Source: Alphaproteobacteria bacterium (GTDB lineage Bacteria > Pseudomonadota > Alphaproteobacteria > MPNO01 > UBA2964). From it: a DNA stretch of 64,000 nt. The position numbers and the translations under genes were made by a program. The first letter of the stretch is position 1, and each line of letters opens with the position of its first letter. Under the pieces are notes generated by a model. The model was given only the letters and a program-made list of their open reading frames with translations, did not search any database and was not told the origin of the DNA. Of the stretch, positions 26,212-34,094 are shown one piece after another. The stretch spans positions 113,425 to 177,424 of the forward strand of contig WLWZ01000009.1 of the NCBI GenBank assembly GCA_012103315.1, given 5' to 3'.

Positions 26212-27531
26212 TTAAACAAGCGCAAGACTGAGGATCGGGAACGCAATAATGACGATCAAAATAAGCAGCATAATGATCGCAAACGGTGCGGCGCCGGCAA
26301 AGATATCGAATAGCGAAATATCCTTGTCATTGATCGTACTTTTGATAACAAAACACGATATCCCGAGCGGTGGTGTTAACAGGCCGATCTCTGCACCAAT
26401 CACGGTGACGATGCCGAACCAGACTAAGTCTCCGCCGAAGGCTTCAATCGACGGCAAGAAGAGGGGTGCAACGATCAGGATGATCGAAGTGGTGTCGATT
26501 ATGGTCCCCAAGACGACCAACATGATGACATAAAGGATCATAACTTCGGTCAGAGTGAGGCCTGATCCTTGCAGCCATTCCCCAAACTGACTTGGCAGGG
26601 AGGCGACACCAAGCATCCGGCTATACATCGACGCCGCAATAAGCAGGAATAGGATCGTCGCCGTAATATGACCGGTTTCTACAAGAACCTCCCAGAGGTC
26701 CTTCCAGCTCATCCGGCGTTTGAAGATGGCAATGAGGAGGGCAAGAAGCGAACCCGTCGCGCCCGCTTCAGTCGGCGTGACGACGCCACCATATATGCCG
26801 CCGAGAACAACAATAACCAAAAGAACGATTGGGAATATCTTGGCTCCCATATCGAGCAGGGTCAGATTTCGCCAGGATTCGTCACCGTCGGAAGCGTTCG
26901 CACTGCCACCAACGAATTTGGGGACGATGATTGCCATCAGCAAAATGGCGACGGAATAAGCGACGGCAAGTAACAATCCGGGGATGATGCCAGCAATAAA
27001 CATGTGTCCGACAGATTGCTCGGCAACGATGGCATAGATGATCAGCATAGCGCTCGGCGGGATGAGCATTCCGAGGACCGAAGACCCCGCTACAACACCA
27101 ACAGAGAAGCGTTTGCCATACCCAAAGCGCCGCATTTCAGGAACTGAAATACGAGTGAAGACCGAGGCGGAGGCTATACTGGAGCCTGTTACAGATGCGA
27201 AAATCGCGTTTGCAGCCACGGTGGCGATACCGAGGCCACCCCTAATGCGGTAGAAAACGGCATTGGCGACATCATAGATATCTCGGCCGAGCCCTGCCTT
27301 ACTCACGAGGAAGCCCATAAGGGCGAAGAGTGGCACCGTTGCAAATACGTAATGCGATACCGTGTCAGCTACAGATAGCGAAAGCAGATTGATCGGAATA
27401 TCGATCTCCTCTCGCATGACCCAGACGCCAATAAATGACATCAATCCGAGCGCCACAGGGATGTACAGACCGGCATAAATCAGGATAACGATCAGAATGA
27501 CCGAAGCGATTCCGACTTCTAAACCGGTCAT
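26212..27531 (-). CDS. dctM: TRAP transporter large permease (DctM)
   Basis: The 439-residue integral membrane protein has about 12 hydrophobic helices. It carries DctM family motifs such as VPLFALMGFLVSKAG, SVVAGSSVLGMLIPPSAMLIIYA and LTPPLGISCFVIK. I chose ATG 27531 over the longer frame to 27642 because GGAG lies about 8 bp upstream and the N-terminus then starts at the first helix. The start overlaps the DctQ stop by 4 bp (ATGA). It forms the Na+-driven translocation subunit with the DctQ and DctP proteins encoded just upstream. Confidence 0.93.
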   Translation of the reverse strand: MTGLEVGIASVILIVILIYAGLYIPVALGLMSFIGVWVMREEIDIPINLLSLSVADTVSHYVFATVPLFALMGFLVSKAGLGRDIYDVANAVFYRIRGGLGIATVAANAIFASVTGSSIASASVFTRISVPEMRRFGYGKRFSVGVVAGSSVLGMLIPPSAMLIIYAIVAEQSVGHMFIAGIIPGLLLAVAYSVAILLMAIIVPKFVGGSANASDGDESWRNLTLLDMGAKIFPIVLLVIVVLGGIYGGVVTPTEAGATGSLLALLIAIFKRRMSWKDLWEVLVETGHITATILFLLIAASMYSRMLGVASLPSQFGEWLQGSGLTLTEVMILYVIMLVVLGTIIDTTSIILIVAPLFLPSIEAFGGDLVWFGIVTVIGAEIGLLTPPLGISCFVIKSTINDKDISLFDIFAGAAPFAIIMLLILIVIIAFPILSLALV

Positions 27532-28106
27532 GAAGATTGCTCCGGTTGCTGATAACCGCCGCAAATATAACGGTGCGTAAAGGTTGCAAATTGCATCAGC
27601 GTCACAAATCCACCGACAATTATAACAAAATAAACCGGCCAACGCGGCGCCGTGAAGACACCTTCAGTGCCGAAATACAGGCTCTCATCGATGGCCTCAG
27701 TGAGGAGTGGGATGGTGCCGTAAATAATGATCACCATAAATAGGATGCCCAAGAGATCGAACAACGCGCCCAGTGTTCGCCCAATGGTAGGCTTGCGAAG
27801 TAATATTCTGGAAAACAATCCATCGGAACGCGTCAGGCGTCCACGGCGTGTTGCGTCGGAAAGCTGAAGAAAGACGATTGCAACGATCGACATTTCGACC
27901 AGCTCGATGACCCCTTCGATAGGGTGGTTCAGAAAGGTGCGGCCAAAAGCGTCGCAATTGATCAAGATCATTAAGACAAAGATCCACACGGATCCAATTG
28001 CATTCAAACCTGACGAACACCAGAAAAGAAATTGGGAAAGGGCGCCGCCGGTTGGCGACGCCCCTTCGATCGTTTCCGTCGTCCGGGGGGTACCCGGATC
28101 GCTCAT
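27528..28106 (-). CDS. dctQ: TRAP transporter small permease (DctQ)
   Basis: The 192-residue protein has four hydrophobic helices in the DctQ pattern. The conserved DAFGRTFLNHPIEGVIELVEM segment follows the first helix. It begins four bases after the DctP gene stop and overlaps the DctM start, so the three subunits are made from one transcript. The N-terminal 25 residues are polar and Thr/Pro-rich. Confidence 0.92.
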   Translation of the reverse strand: MSDPGTPRTTETIEGASPTGGALSQFLFWCSSGLNAIGSVWIFVLMILINCDAFGRTFLNHPIEGVIELVEMSIVAIVFLQLSDATRRGRLTRSDGLFSRILLRKPTIGRTLGALFDLLGILFMVIIIYGTIPLLTEAIDESLYFGTEGVFTAPRWPVYFVIIVGGFVTLMQFATFTHRYICGGYQQPEQSS

Positions 28107-28110
28107 AGGG

Positions 28111-29202
28111 CTACTCCTTGTCCCACTGACGGATGATAGGCTGTTTGGCCGCCCGCATCCGGTTCATGTAGTCGACGAGGATCTTCTTGCCAGCGATGCC
28201 CTTTTTCTCGAGGCTCGCTGACCAGTCTTTGGCAACGTTCGGCATGCTGTTAGCCCAGGCTTCGCGTTGTGCCTGGCTCAGCGGCGTAACTTTACCACCT
28301 TTTGTGGCGAACTTTTTATACATGACCTTAGAACGGCTCTCGACGTCCTTGCCAGTGCCGTCACGATAGATAATCGCTGCGGCCTGAAGTGCTTGCTTTA
28401 CTTCATTTGGCAGCTTTTTCCAGGTTTTGGCATTTACCGTAATCGCTTTGGAGTTCACGGTTCCGAGACTGGCCCGCATCATATGAGGAGCCACCTCAAC
28501 AATCTTGAAGATCACAGCGGCTTCGGCCCAAACCATGGCACCATCAACAACGCCGGTTTTCAATTTGTTGTAGTAGCCAACCAGACTACCGCCGACCCCT
28601 TTGGCACCGGTGTTCTTGAGGTAGCGCATGTTCAGCCCGGCTGCGGCAATTTTTTTGCCCTTGAGGCCAGACAGGCTGGTGATCGGTTTTTTGAAGAACA
28701 TGTTGTAGGAATCAAGTACCGCCAGATTGGTTAGATAAACCTGATTGTATTTTCCCCAGGATTTTTTGAAGTCAGGATGCGTGGCGACCATGTCATCAAA
28801 CGTCCGCGCCAAAAGACCTGGGTTCGTTGTCACAAAGGGTGTTGCGAACGCGAGACCGTGCAACGGTACTTTATCGGCATGAAAAACTGTGGTGACGATA
28901 CCAAGGTCGCCGAGGCCTTTTTGGAGGCCCTTGAATACGCCCTTTGGCTTTACGATCTGGCCACCCCAAGCGAGGTTCCATTTGATCTTATAGTTCCCGG
29001 TCTTGGCCAAAGCCTTATCGACGGCCGGTACAAAATATTTGATGAAAGTTTTGACCCAAAGCGCCTTGGCGGGATAGCCATCGATCGCGGTGAGTTTGAT
29101 TTCTTTCTGTGCAAATGCTGCACCACTAAATGCTGTTAGAGATACTGCGACTGCGGCGGCGAGGCCGGTCGTTCTTCCTAGATGGAACTTTCTTGTTAAC
29201 AT
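28111..29202 (-). CDS. dctP: TRAP transporter substrate-binding protein (DctP)
   Basis: The 363-residue periplasmic binding protein has a clear signal peptide (about 1-31, ending AFA-QKE) and the DctP fold. Segment GLKGKKIAAAGLNMRYLKNTGAK and the following VGYYNKLKTGVVDGA fit the substrate-recognition region of the family. GGGAG lies about 9 bp before the ATG. It is the first gene of an operon running into the dioxygenase and malonyl-CoA decarboxylase genes. An aromatic or related carboxylate is therefore a reasonable ligand guess. A motif shared with the FAH operon lies 61 bp upstream. Confidence 0.92.
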   Translation of the reverse strand: MLTRKFHLGRTTGLAAAVAVSLTAFSGAAFAQKEIKLTAIDGYPAKALWVKTFIKYFVPAVDKALAKTGNYKIKWNLAWGGQIVKPKGVFKGLQKGLGDLGIVTTVFHADKVPLHGLAFATPFVTTNPGLLARTFDDMVATHPDFKKSWGKYNQVYLTNLAVLDSYNMFFKKPITSLSGLKGKKIAAAGLNMRYLKNTGAKGVGGSLVGYYNKLKTGVVDGAMVWAEAAVIFKIVEVAPHMMRASLGTVNSKAITVNAKTWKKLPNEVKQALQAAAIIYRDGTGKDVESRSKVMYKKFATKGGKVTPLSQAQREAWANSMPNVAKDWSASLEKKGIAGKKILVDYMNRMRAAKQPIIRQWDKE

Positions 29203-29262
29203 TGGCTTTCTCCCAGTTGTTGATCTGAATTTTTTGATAGGAAAGTCGAAATAAATACTCTT

Positions 29263-29278
29263 GTCAATTAAATATCGA
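29263..29278 (-). promoter_or_regulatory. Shared motif, candidate GntR operator upstream of dctP
   Basis: GTCAATTAAATATCGA differs at one base from GTCAATAAAATATCGA at 32237-32252. Both stand about 50-60 bp upstream of minus-strand genes (dctP and the FAH hydrolase). This copy lies between dctP and the divergent GntR gene at 29361, as expected for an autoregulated operator. Confidence 0.55.
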
Positions 29279-29360
29279 AATTATTTGATTGTGTTCCCGA
29301 CTCTGCTTCGGCTTTAATATGCTATAGTGAACACAAAAGGCTGGAAATAAGAGAATCGCA

Positions 29361-30083
29361 ATGGCCCCCGATGATGAAGTACTAACAAGAATGACCGACC
29401 TTGCCGGACAGGAACCTGCGGGGACCCTGGCGTCTTCAGTTTATGACCGTTTGCGTGGCGATATACTTTCTGGATCCCTTCCGCCCGGCGAAAAGCTTCG
29501 GACTGAAACACTGCGCGCGCGCTATCAAGTCGGCAACAGCCCGATCCGCGAAGCTTTGAATCGGTTGTCTGCTGACGGTCTTGTTACGCGTGAGGATCAA
29601 AAAGGTTTCCGGGTTGCCGCCGCTAGTCGTGCGGACCTCGAGGAGCTAGTTAAAACACGATGCTGGCTCGAGGCGATTGCATTACGGGAAGCAATTACTA
29701 ATGGTGACAATGATTGGGAAGAAGAATTGGTTTTGTCATTTCATCGTTTGTCACGTGTCCGCCGTTCTTCGAGCGAAGATCACTATACGGTAAATCCAGA
29801 ATGGGAACGCCTCCATCGGGCTTTTCATTTGGCTCTTTTGTCGGCGTGTGGCTCTCGTTGGTTGCTGCAATATTGCGCGCAGCTGAATGATCAAGCGGAT
29901 CGATATCGACAACTCGCTATTGTTGTTAGCTATCCGCGGCGCAATGAATTGGATGAGCATGAAGCGATGATGAAGGCGGCAACTGGACGCAATGCCGATG
30001 AGGCCATATCGCTTCTAATGGCGCATTATGAGCGCACTGCCGGTATTATTCGGGAATCAATCTCCGAGTTCGCTGCGAGCTGA
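29361..30083 (+). CDS. GntR-family regulator with FCD domain
   Basis: The 240-residue protein has a winged helix at about 22-95 (ASSVYDRLRGDILSGSLPPGEKL, then SPIREALNRLSADGLV) followed by an all-helical FCD ligand domain (about 105-230). The latter includes the metal/ligand His pattern (HRLSR, HRAFHLALLSACGS, LDEHEAMMKA). FCD regulators usually repress transport and catabolic genes until they bind an organic acid. It is divergent from the TRAP operon and next to the OsmC-FAH operon, both of which carry the shared 16-bp motif. No strong Shine-Dalgarno is visible before the ATG. Confidence 0.92.
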   Translation: MAPDDEVLTRMTDLAGQEPAGTLASSVYDRLRGDILSGSLPPGEKLRTETLRARYQVGNSPIREALNRLSADGLVTREDQKGFRVAAASRADLEELVKTRCWLEAIALREAITNGDNDWEEELVLSFHRLSRVRRSSSEDHYTVNPEWERLHRAFHLALLSACGSRWLLQYCAQLNDQADRYRQLAIVVSYPRRNELDEHEAMMKAATGRNADEAISLLMAHYERTAGIIRESISEFAAS

Positions 30084-30106
30084 TAGCGAATATAATCTAA
30101 TTAGAT

Positions 30107-30142
30107 AAAAATGACCGCCGGGGTCCGAGACCGCGACGGTCA
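30107..30142 (-). terminator. Terminator after the OsmC gene (minus strand)
   Basis: TGACCG (30112-30117) pairs with CGGTCA (30137-30142), with an inner GGTC/GACC stem. Read on the minus strand, the hairpin is followed by TTTTT (30107-30111). It ends the OsmC operon and sits 30 bp past the GntR stop codon, between convergent genes. Confidence 0.7.
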
Positions 30143-30169
30143 AAGAAATGACTAAAATTATTTTCAGTG

Positions 30170-30634
30170 TTACGGTTTGGAAATTTCCCAAACCTCTTCA
30201 ACTATTGTGCCGGATGCGCGGATTACCTTTGCGATAGGACAGAATTTTGCGAGGTCGGTTTTGACCTTTTCCAGGGTGGCGTCATCAACATCCGATTTTC
30301 CTTTGACCGTCAGAACAATTTTCGGAAACGGGACCTCTATCTCTTCTTCAAACATTACGCCGCGCCGGTCGAAGTCCGCGAGCGCGTCGACAGTCAGGTC
30401 CGTAAAATGAACACCGTGCTTTTCACCGGCTCGTTGGCCGATGACGTTGGTGCAACCTATTAGCGCCGCGACAAGCGTTTCAGTTGGGGCCAGGCCCATG
30501 TTCGTCCCACCACGCTGGGTTGGCTCATCGATGGTGACGTCAACGTCACGGGTTTCGATGTCTGTGCGGGCATGGGAAATTGATTCCCCGTTCAAGGTGT
30601 ATTGAACGACCATCTTGGGTTTTGCATCGGCCAT
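30170..30634 (-). CDS. OsmC-family protein
   Basis: The 154-residue OsmC/Ohr fold carries both reactive cysteines: Cys61 (LIGCTNVIG) and Cys132 (KFCPIAKV). Ohr-type members use them to reduce organic hydroperoxides. The sequence GLAPTETLVAALIGC is closer to the YhfA-like OsmC branch than to Ohr itself. It is the last gene of a run with the RutE-like reductase and FAH hydrolase (gaps 20 and 21 bp), so it may protect against peroxides formed during aromatic breakdown; this is inference. Confidence 0.88.
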   Translation of the reverse strand: MADAKPKMVVQYTLNGESISHARTDIETRDVDVTIDEPTQRGGTNMGLAPTETLVAALIGCTNVIGQRAGEKHGVHFTDLTVDALADFDRRGVMFEEEIEVPFPKIVLTVKGKSDVDDATLEKVKTDLAKFCPIAKVIRASGTIVEEVWEISKP

Positions 30635-30654
30635 GATTATTCTCCTAAAATAAA

Positions 30655-31293
30655 TTAAATTACGTCGCAGATTTCATCGAATTCGAAGCGGGGTAGTTTT
30701 TGGAACAGGCCCGATGTATCGCCATAGCCAATATTGCACAGAAAGTTCGACTTTACGTTGGTGCCCGCGAAGAACTCTTCATCGACGGCCTGGTTGTTGA
30801 ATCCAGACATCGCACCGATATCGAGGCCCATCGCTCGAGCGGCGATCATGAGATACGCTCCCTGCAAGGTGCTGTTTCTGAAACTTCCCGTCTCGGCAGC
30901 GGCTGGGTTATCCTTAAAATTGGCTGCCATGTCTTTGTGGGGGAATAACCGGTGTAAATGCTCCCAAAAGGAAACATCGTAGCCGATGATCACACAGACC
31001 GGAGCCGCTTCAATTTTTGTAGCGTTTCCAGGGGCGACGCAGGGTGTAAGGCGTGCCTTGGCCTCGGGTGTCCGGCAGAAAATGAATCGTGATGGCAGGC
31101 AATTGCCGCTTGTAGGGCTGTTAATAACAAGCTGATACAGCTTTTGGAGTTGTTCATCCGTTACGGGTTTGTCCGTCCAGGCGTTGTGCGTCCGTGCTTC
31201 GCGGAACATAAGGTCCAGGCCGTCTTCGCTGATACTGGAAATCCGTTTCCGCAGTGCTTCTACTGATTCGATTGCTTCTTGTACGGGGTCCAT
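30655..31293 (-). CDS. RutE-like reductase (malonic semialdehyde reductase / nitroreductase family)
   Basis: The 212-residue flavin oxidoreductase of the nitroreductase fold resembles E. coli RutE along its length. Shared features are ARTHNAWTDKPVTDE, NSPTSGNCLPSRF, APVCVI, GLDIGAMSGF and NIGYGD. RutE reduces malonic semialdehyde to 3-hydroxypropionate in pyrimidine breakdown. No other rut gene is near, so the substrate may be another toxic semialdehyde or a nitro compound. Its occurrence in the same locus as malonyl-CoA decarboxylase makes a C3 dicarboxylate link attractive. It is co-directional with the FAH gene 21 bp upstream. Confidence 0.87.
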   Translation of the reverse strand: MDPVQEAIESVEALRKRISSISEDGLDLMFREARTHNAWTDKPVTDEQLQKLYQLVINSPTSGNCLPSRFIFCRTPEAKARLTPCVAPGNATKIEAAPVCVIIGYDVSFWEHLHRLFPHKDMAANFKDNPAAAETGSFRNSTLQGAYLMIAARAMGLDIGAMSGFNNQAVDEEFFAGTNVKSNFLCNIGYGDTSGLFQKLPRFEFDEICDVI

Positions 31294-31314
31294 TGGTCTT
31301 CCTCTCCTGGCCTG

Positions 31315-32190
31315 TTAGGCTGATAAAACTTCGTCTTCGATCGGGTTCCGCAAGAGTCCGATTTTTTCAATTTCAACTTCGCAGACATCGCCAGCTTTCA
31401 TCCATAGCTGTGGGCGACGGGCATGACCTACACCTGACGGCGTACCCATCACCAAAATATCGCCGGGCTCTAACGTTAAACATTCCGTCAGCAGCTCAAC
31501 AGTTTCCGCGACATCAAATAGCATGTCGTCCGTATTTGCATCCTGTAGGATTTCGCCATTGAGACGGGTCTGAATACGCAGACCGTTACCTCCAGGCGGT
31601 AATTCGTCGGCGGTCACAGCTTCCGGACCAAATCCACCGGTATTGTCGAAGTTCTTGCCGATCGTCCATTGCGCGGTTTTGCGTTGGTATTCGCGGATTG
31701 AGGCTTCGTTAAAGACCGAGTAACCCCAGATGTAATCAAGAGCATCTGCCTGCTTTACGTGACGCGCTTGCTTGCCAACGATCGCAACCATTTCAGCTTC
31801 ATAATCTAACTGTTCAGAAACGGTCGGGCGAAGAATGGCGTCGCCATGGGCAACCAGCGTCGAATTGGTCCGCAAAAAGAATGACGGATATTCTGGTTTC
31901 TGATGTCCGCCCTCGGCAGCATGATCCGCGTAGTTAAGGCCAAGACAAATAAGTTTGCCAGCATTGCTTGACGGTGGAAGATATTTGATTCCATCAAGAG
32001 AAACGCGGGCATCATCTCCGGCACTATTCACGGCAGCGGCTATTTTATCTATGCCGGCCTTGCCGAGTTTAATAATACCGGTGAGATCACCTGGAAGATC
32101 CGGTGCGGCTATTGATAGGTCGACGACGCTTTCGCCATCGCGCGCGCCCATTGTGGCAGTTCCGTTTTTATCAAAAGCAATCAGCCGCAT
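31315..32190 (-). CDS. Fumarylacetoacetate hydrolase family protein
   Basis: The 291-residue protein has an N-terminal segment (about 1-75) and a C-terminal FAH fold. It carries KLICLGLNYADHAAEGG, the metal-binding LDYEAEMVAIVGK with two Glu ligands, and the late LEPGDILVMGTPSGVG motif. Members cleave C-C bonds of acylpyruvates or decarboxylate oxaloacetate-like acids, consistent with processing of a ring-cleavage product. It heads the FAH-RutE-OsmC run, with the ATATCGAT-containing motif 47-62 bp upstream. The sequence does not fix the substrate. Confidence 0.92.
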   Translation of the reverse strand: MRLIAFDKNGTATMGARDGESVVDLSIAAPDLPGDLTGIIKLGKAGIDKIAAAVNSAGDDARVSLDGIKYLPPSSNAGKLICLGLNYADHAAEGGHQKPEYPSFFLRTNSTLVAHGDAILRPTVSEQLDYEAEMVAIVGKQARHVKQADALDYIWGYSVFNEASIREYQRKTAQWTIGKNFDNTGGFGPEAVTADELPPGGNGLRIQTRLNGEILQDANTDDMLFDVAETVELLTECLTLEPGDILVMGTPSGVGHARRPQLWMKAGDVCEVEIEKIGLLRNPIEDEVLSA

Positions 32191-32213
32191 CTAGATTTCC
32201 CCTTTTGTAAGCC

Positions 32214-32252
32214 TAAATATCGATAAAGAAACAATAGTCAATAAAATATCGA
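32214..32252 (-). promoter_or_regulatory. Paired ATATCGAT elements, candidate GntR operator before the FAH gene
   Basis: TAAATATCGATA (32214-32225) and GTCAATAAAATATCGA (32237-32252, followed by T) place two AATATCGAT cores 30 bp apart. The second matches the element before dctP at 29263 in 15 of 16 bases. The position before the FAH start codon (32190) fits repressor control. Confidence 0.55.
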
Positions 32253-32291
32253 TTTTTTCGTTTTCTGGCACTCATACTAGTCGTAATTGTC

Positions 32292-33473
32292 CTAAGTCGC
32301 AATTCTTGGAACGAAACGGGCGTAAATTGCTAATCCAAACAGCAGGATAAGCAAACCGCCGCCGACGATATAGAAACTTTCTTCTCGGCCGTAAAAGTCT
32401 GAGGTAAAGCCGATGATTGGCGGAATGATGATGCCGCCAAAGCGGTTCATGGTTTGCCGAAGACCCACTACTGTACCCTGTTGGTCTCTCGTCACAGATA
32501 TGGCCTGCACGGAAAAGAGGATTGGCTGTGAGACCCCTTGGGTCACGCAGCGCATCAATTGGCCGATCAGGAGGAAGCCAAAGATCGACCAAGTCGTAGA
32601 TCCGAGCCCACCCAACAAAGGTGTCGCGCTTACCAGGGTGACAGTGATGAACGTTGTGATCACGAGAACCCGGATGGGATCAAAACGACGCATTATTCGA
32701 CCTGAGTACCAGGACCCTATCGCGCCAGCCATTTCAATGGCTGCAAAGAGAAGCCCAATTTTGGTAGCGGTTAATCCGGCATCTTGAGCATAGGTAACGT
32801 AAACGGTGGTCTGGATGCCATAGGTCGAATTTCGGACAAGCATGGCAATCGCCGTAAAGGCGACAGCGGGAATTGCCATGAGAGCAAAGGTCGCCGTGTA
32901 ATCCGATAGCTTCGGCATAATGTCCATAAGCCGAAATTTGGGAACGTCTTGCGTCAGGTTGGCTCGATCGGGAGGTGGGTTTGGTTCTGGTGCTCGCCAT
33001 AGCGCGTACACTGCGCCAATAGCCCACAGCATTCCGAAACCGTAGGCGAGCCATGCGCCGCCCATATCAAAAAGAAATCCCGCACAGATCGGTGCAATAG
33101 TAGTCCCGACTCTGGCGAAGGTACTGAAGCGCCCAATATATTCGGCGTCGCCTTCCGCCACGCGTGCGATCAGCGTTTGTGCGCCAGACCAGCCCAGCGA
33201 AATTGCGAAGCCACTAATGACCTGAAGGGCGAAAAGTGCCCAAAAAGTGGAGAGAAGTGGGAAGAGGGGCGCGCAGAGAATTACCGTGCCGGTAAACATC
33301 AATGTGACACGGCGCGTGCCAAAGCGATCCATAAGGGCGCCACCATGGATCGACAGGAAAAGTGACAGTAATGACCGGGCACCTACCAATGTGCCTATTT
33401 CGCCATCGGACATTCCCAATGATTCCTTGGCGAAGATAGGAATTAGAAGGACGAAAATATCGATGAGCGCCAT
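32292..33473 (-). CDS. Major facilitator superfamily transporter (start unclear)
   Basis: The 393 residues span nearly all of a 12-helix MFS carrier. The A-loop motif is GGALMDRFGTRRVTL, and a central loop lies at about 165-195. The annotated ATG (33473) lies inside the first membrane helix and has no Shine-Dalgarno. The frame stays open for a further 41 codons (to a stop at 33597-33599), and these encode a plausible polar start and the first part of helix 1 (KKDLHAVYAFGIFS). They contain no ATG, GTG or TTG. The true start is thus either a rare codon (CTG 33537-33539 or ATT 33480-33482) or was lost by mutation. The substrate is unknown. Confidence 0.82.
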   Translation of the reverse strand: MALIDIFVLLIPIFAKESLGMSDGEIGTLVGARSLLSLFLSIHGGALMDRFGTRRVTLMFTGTVILCAPLFPLLSTFWALFALQVISGFAISLGWSGAQTLIARVAEGDAEYIGRFSTFARVGTTIAPICAGFLFDMGGAWLAYGFGMLWAIGAVYALWRAPEPNPPPDRANLTQDVPKFRLMDIMPKLSDYTATFALMAIPAVAFTAIAMLVRNSTYGIQTTVYVTYAQDAGLTATKIGLLFAAIEMAGAIGSWYSGRIMRRFDPIRVLVITTFITVTLVSATPLLGGLGSTTWSIFGFLLIGQLMRCVTQGVSQPILFSVQAISVTRDQQGTVVGLRQTMNRFGGIIIPPIIGFTSDFYGREESFYIVGGGLLILLFGLAIYARFVPRIAT

Positions 33474-33719
33474 GCTGAAAATGCCAAATGCATAAACCGC
33501 ATGAAGATCTTTTTTGCTGGGACCCGTTGATTTTTCCAGGGCTAAATCTCGATCTTTTTCTTCTGGAGCATTACGTTGAACATTTGGTGATGACTTTCAT
33601 TCTACAGGGGTTTCACCGGATCGAAAGACTCCGCATTAGGTTTCTGCAAACGCGTGGATCGTTAATAAATTGTCATCAATTGAGGCCGATACTCTAGCAA
33701 GGGATTATAGGTAGATGAC

Positions 33720-34088
33720 ATGCGAGTTGTTAAAGCGAAAAGTAAGGAGCGGCGCCGTGACCGGCGTATTCAAGAGACGCCCATCAAGGTTGAACTCAAT
33801 GGCAGTGGCTATGAGACCGCGAACTGGAGCCTTGGTGGTTTCTTGCTTTATTCATTTTACGGTGATTTTCAGATTGGTGAGACGCCTATTGTCGGCATAA
33901 AGGCCGAAGTCGGGGATCAGCTGTTCCAGCATGTCACTCGCGCTGAAATCGTTCGGATCGATTTCAATCGGAAACTTCTTGCAGCCAACTTTGTCGAACT
34001 TGACGATGATGTTCTGAATACGCTTGAAGGTCTCTCGACTGGTAGGCTCCGCCGTGAGCATCTGAGAAAGCAGCGTAAATCAGCCTGA
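33720..34088 (+). CDS. PilZ-domain-like protein
   Basis: The 122-residue basic protein has the two c-di-GMP-binding hallmarks of PilZ. An arginine cluster (RRRDRR, residues 11-16) at the N-terminus is followed about 25 residues later by NWSLGG (N-x-S-x-x-G). The remaining beta-strands (FYGDFQIGE, LFQHVTRAEIVRID, LLAANFVELDDD) fit the PilZ barrel. It probably senses cyclic di-GMP; the partner is unknown. It is a single gene between a carrier gene and hydantoinase B, transcribed opposite to both. The ATG at 33715 is in another frame; only a weak ribosome-binding site is seen. Confidence 0.75.
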   Translation: MRVVKAKSKERRRDRRIQETPIKVELNGSGYETANWSLGGFLLYSFYGDFQIGETPIVGIKAEVGDQLFQHVTRAEIVRIDFNRKLLAANFVELDDDVLNTLEGLSTGRLRREHLRKQRKSA

Positions 34089-34094
34089 TCTAAT

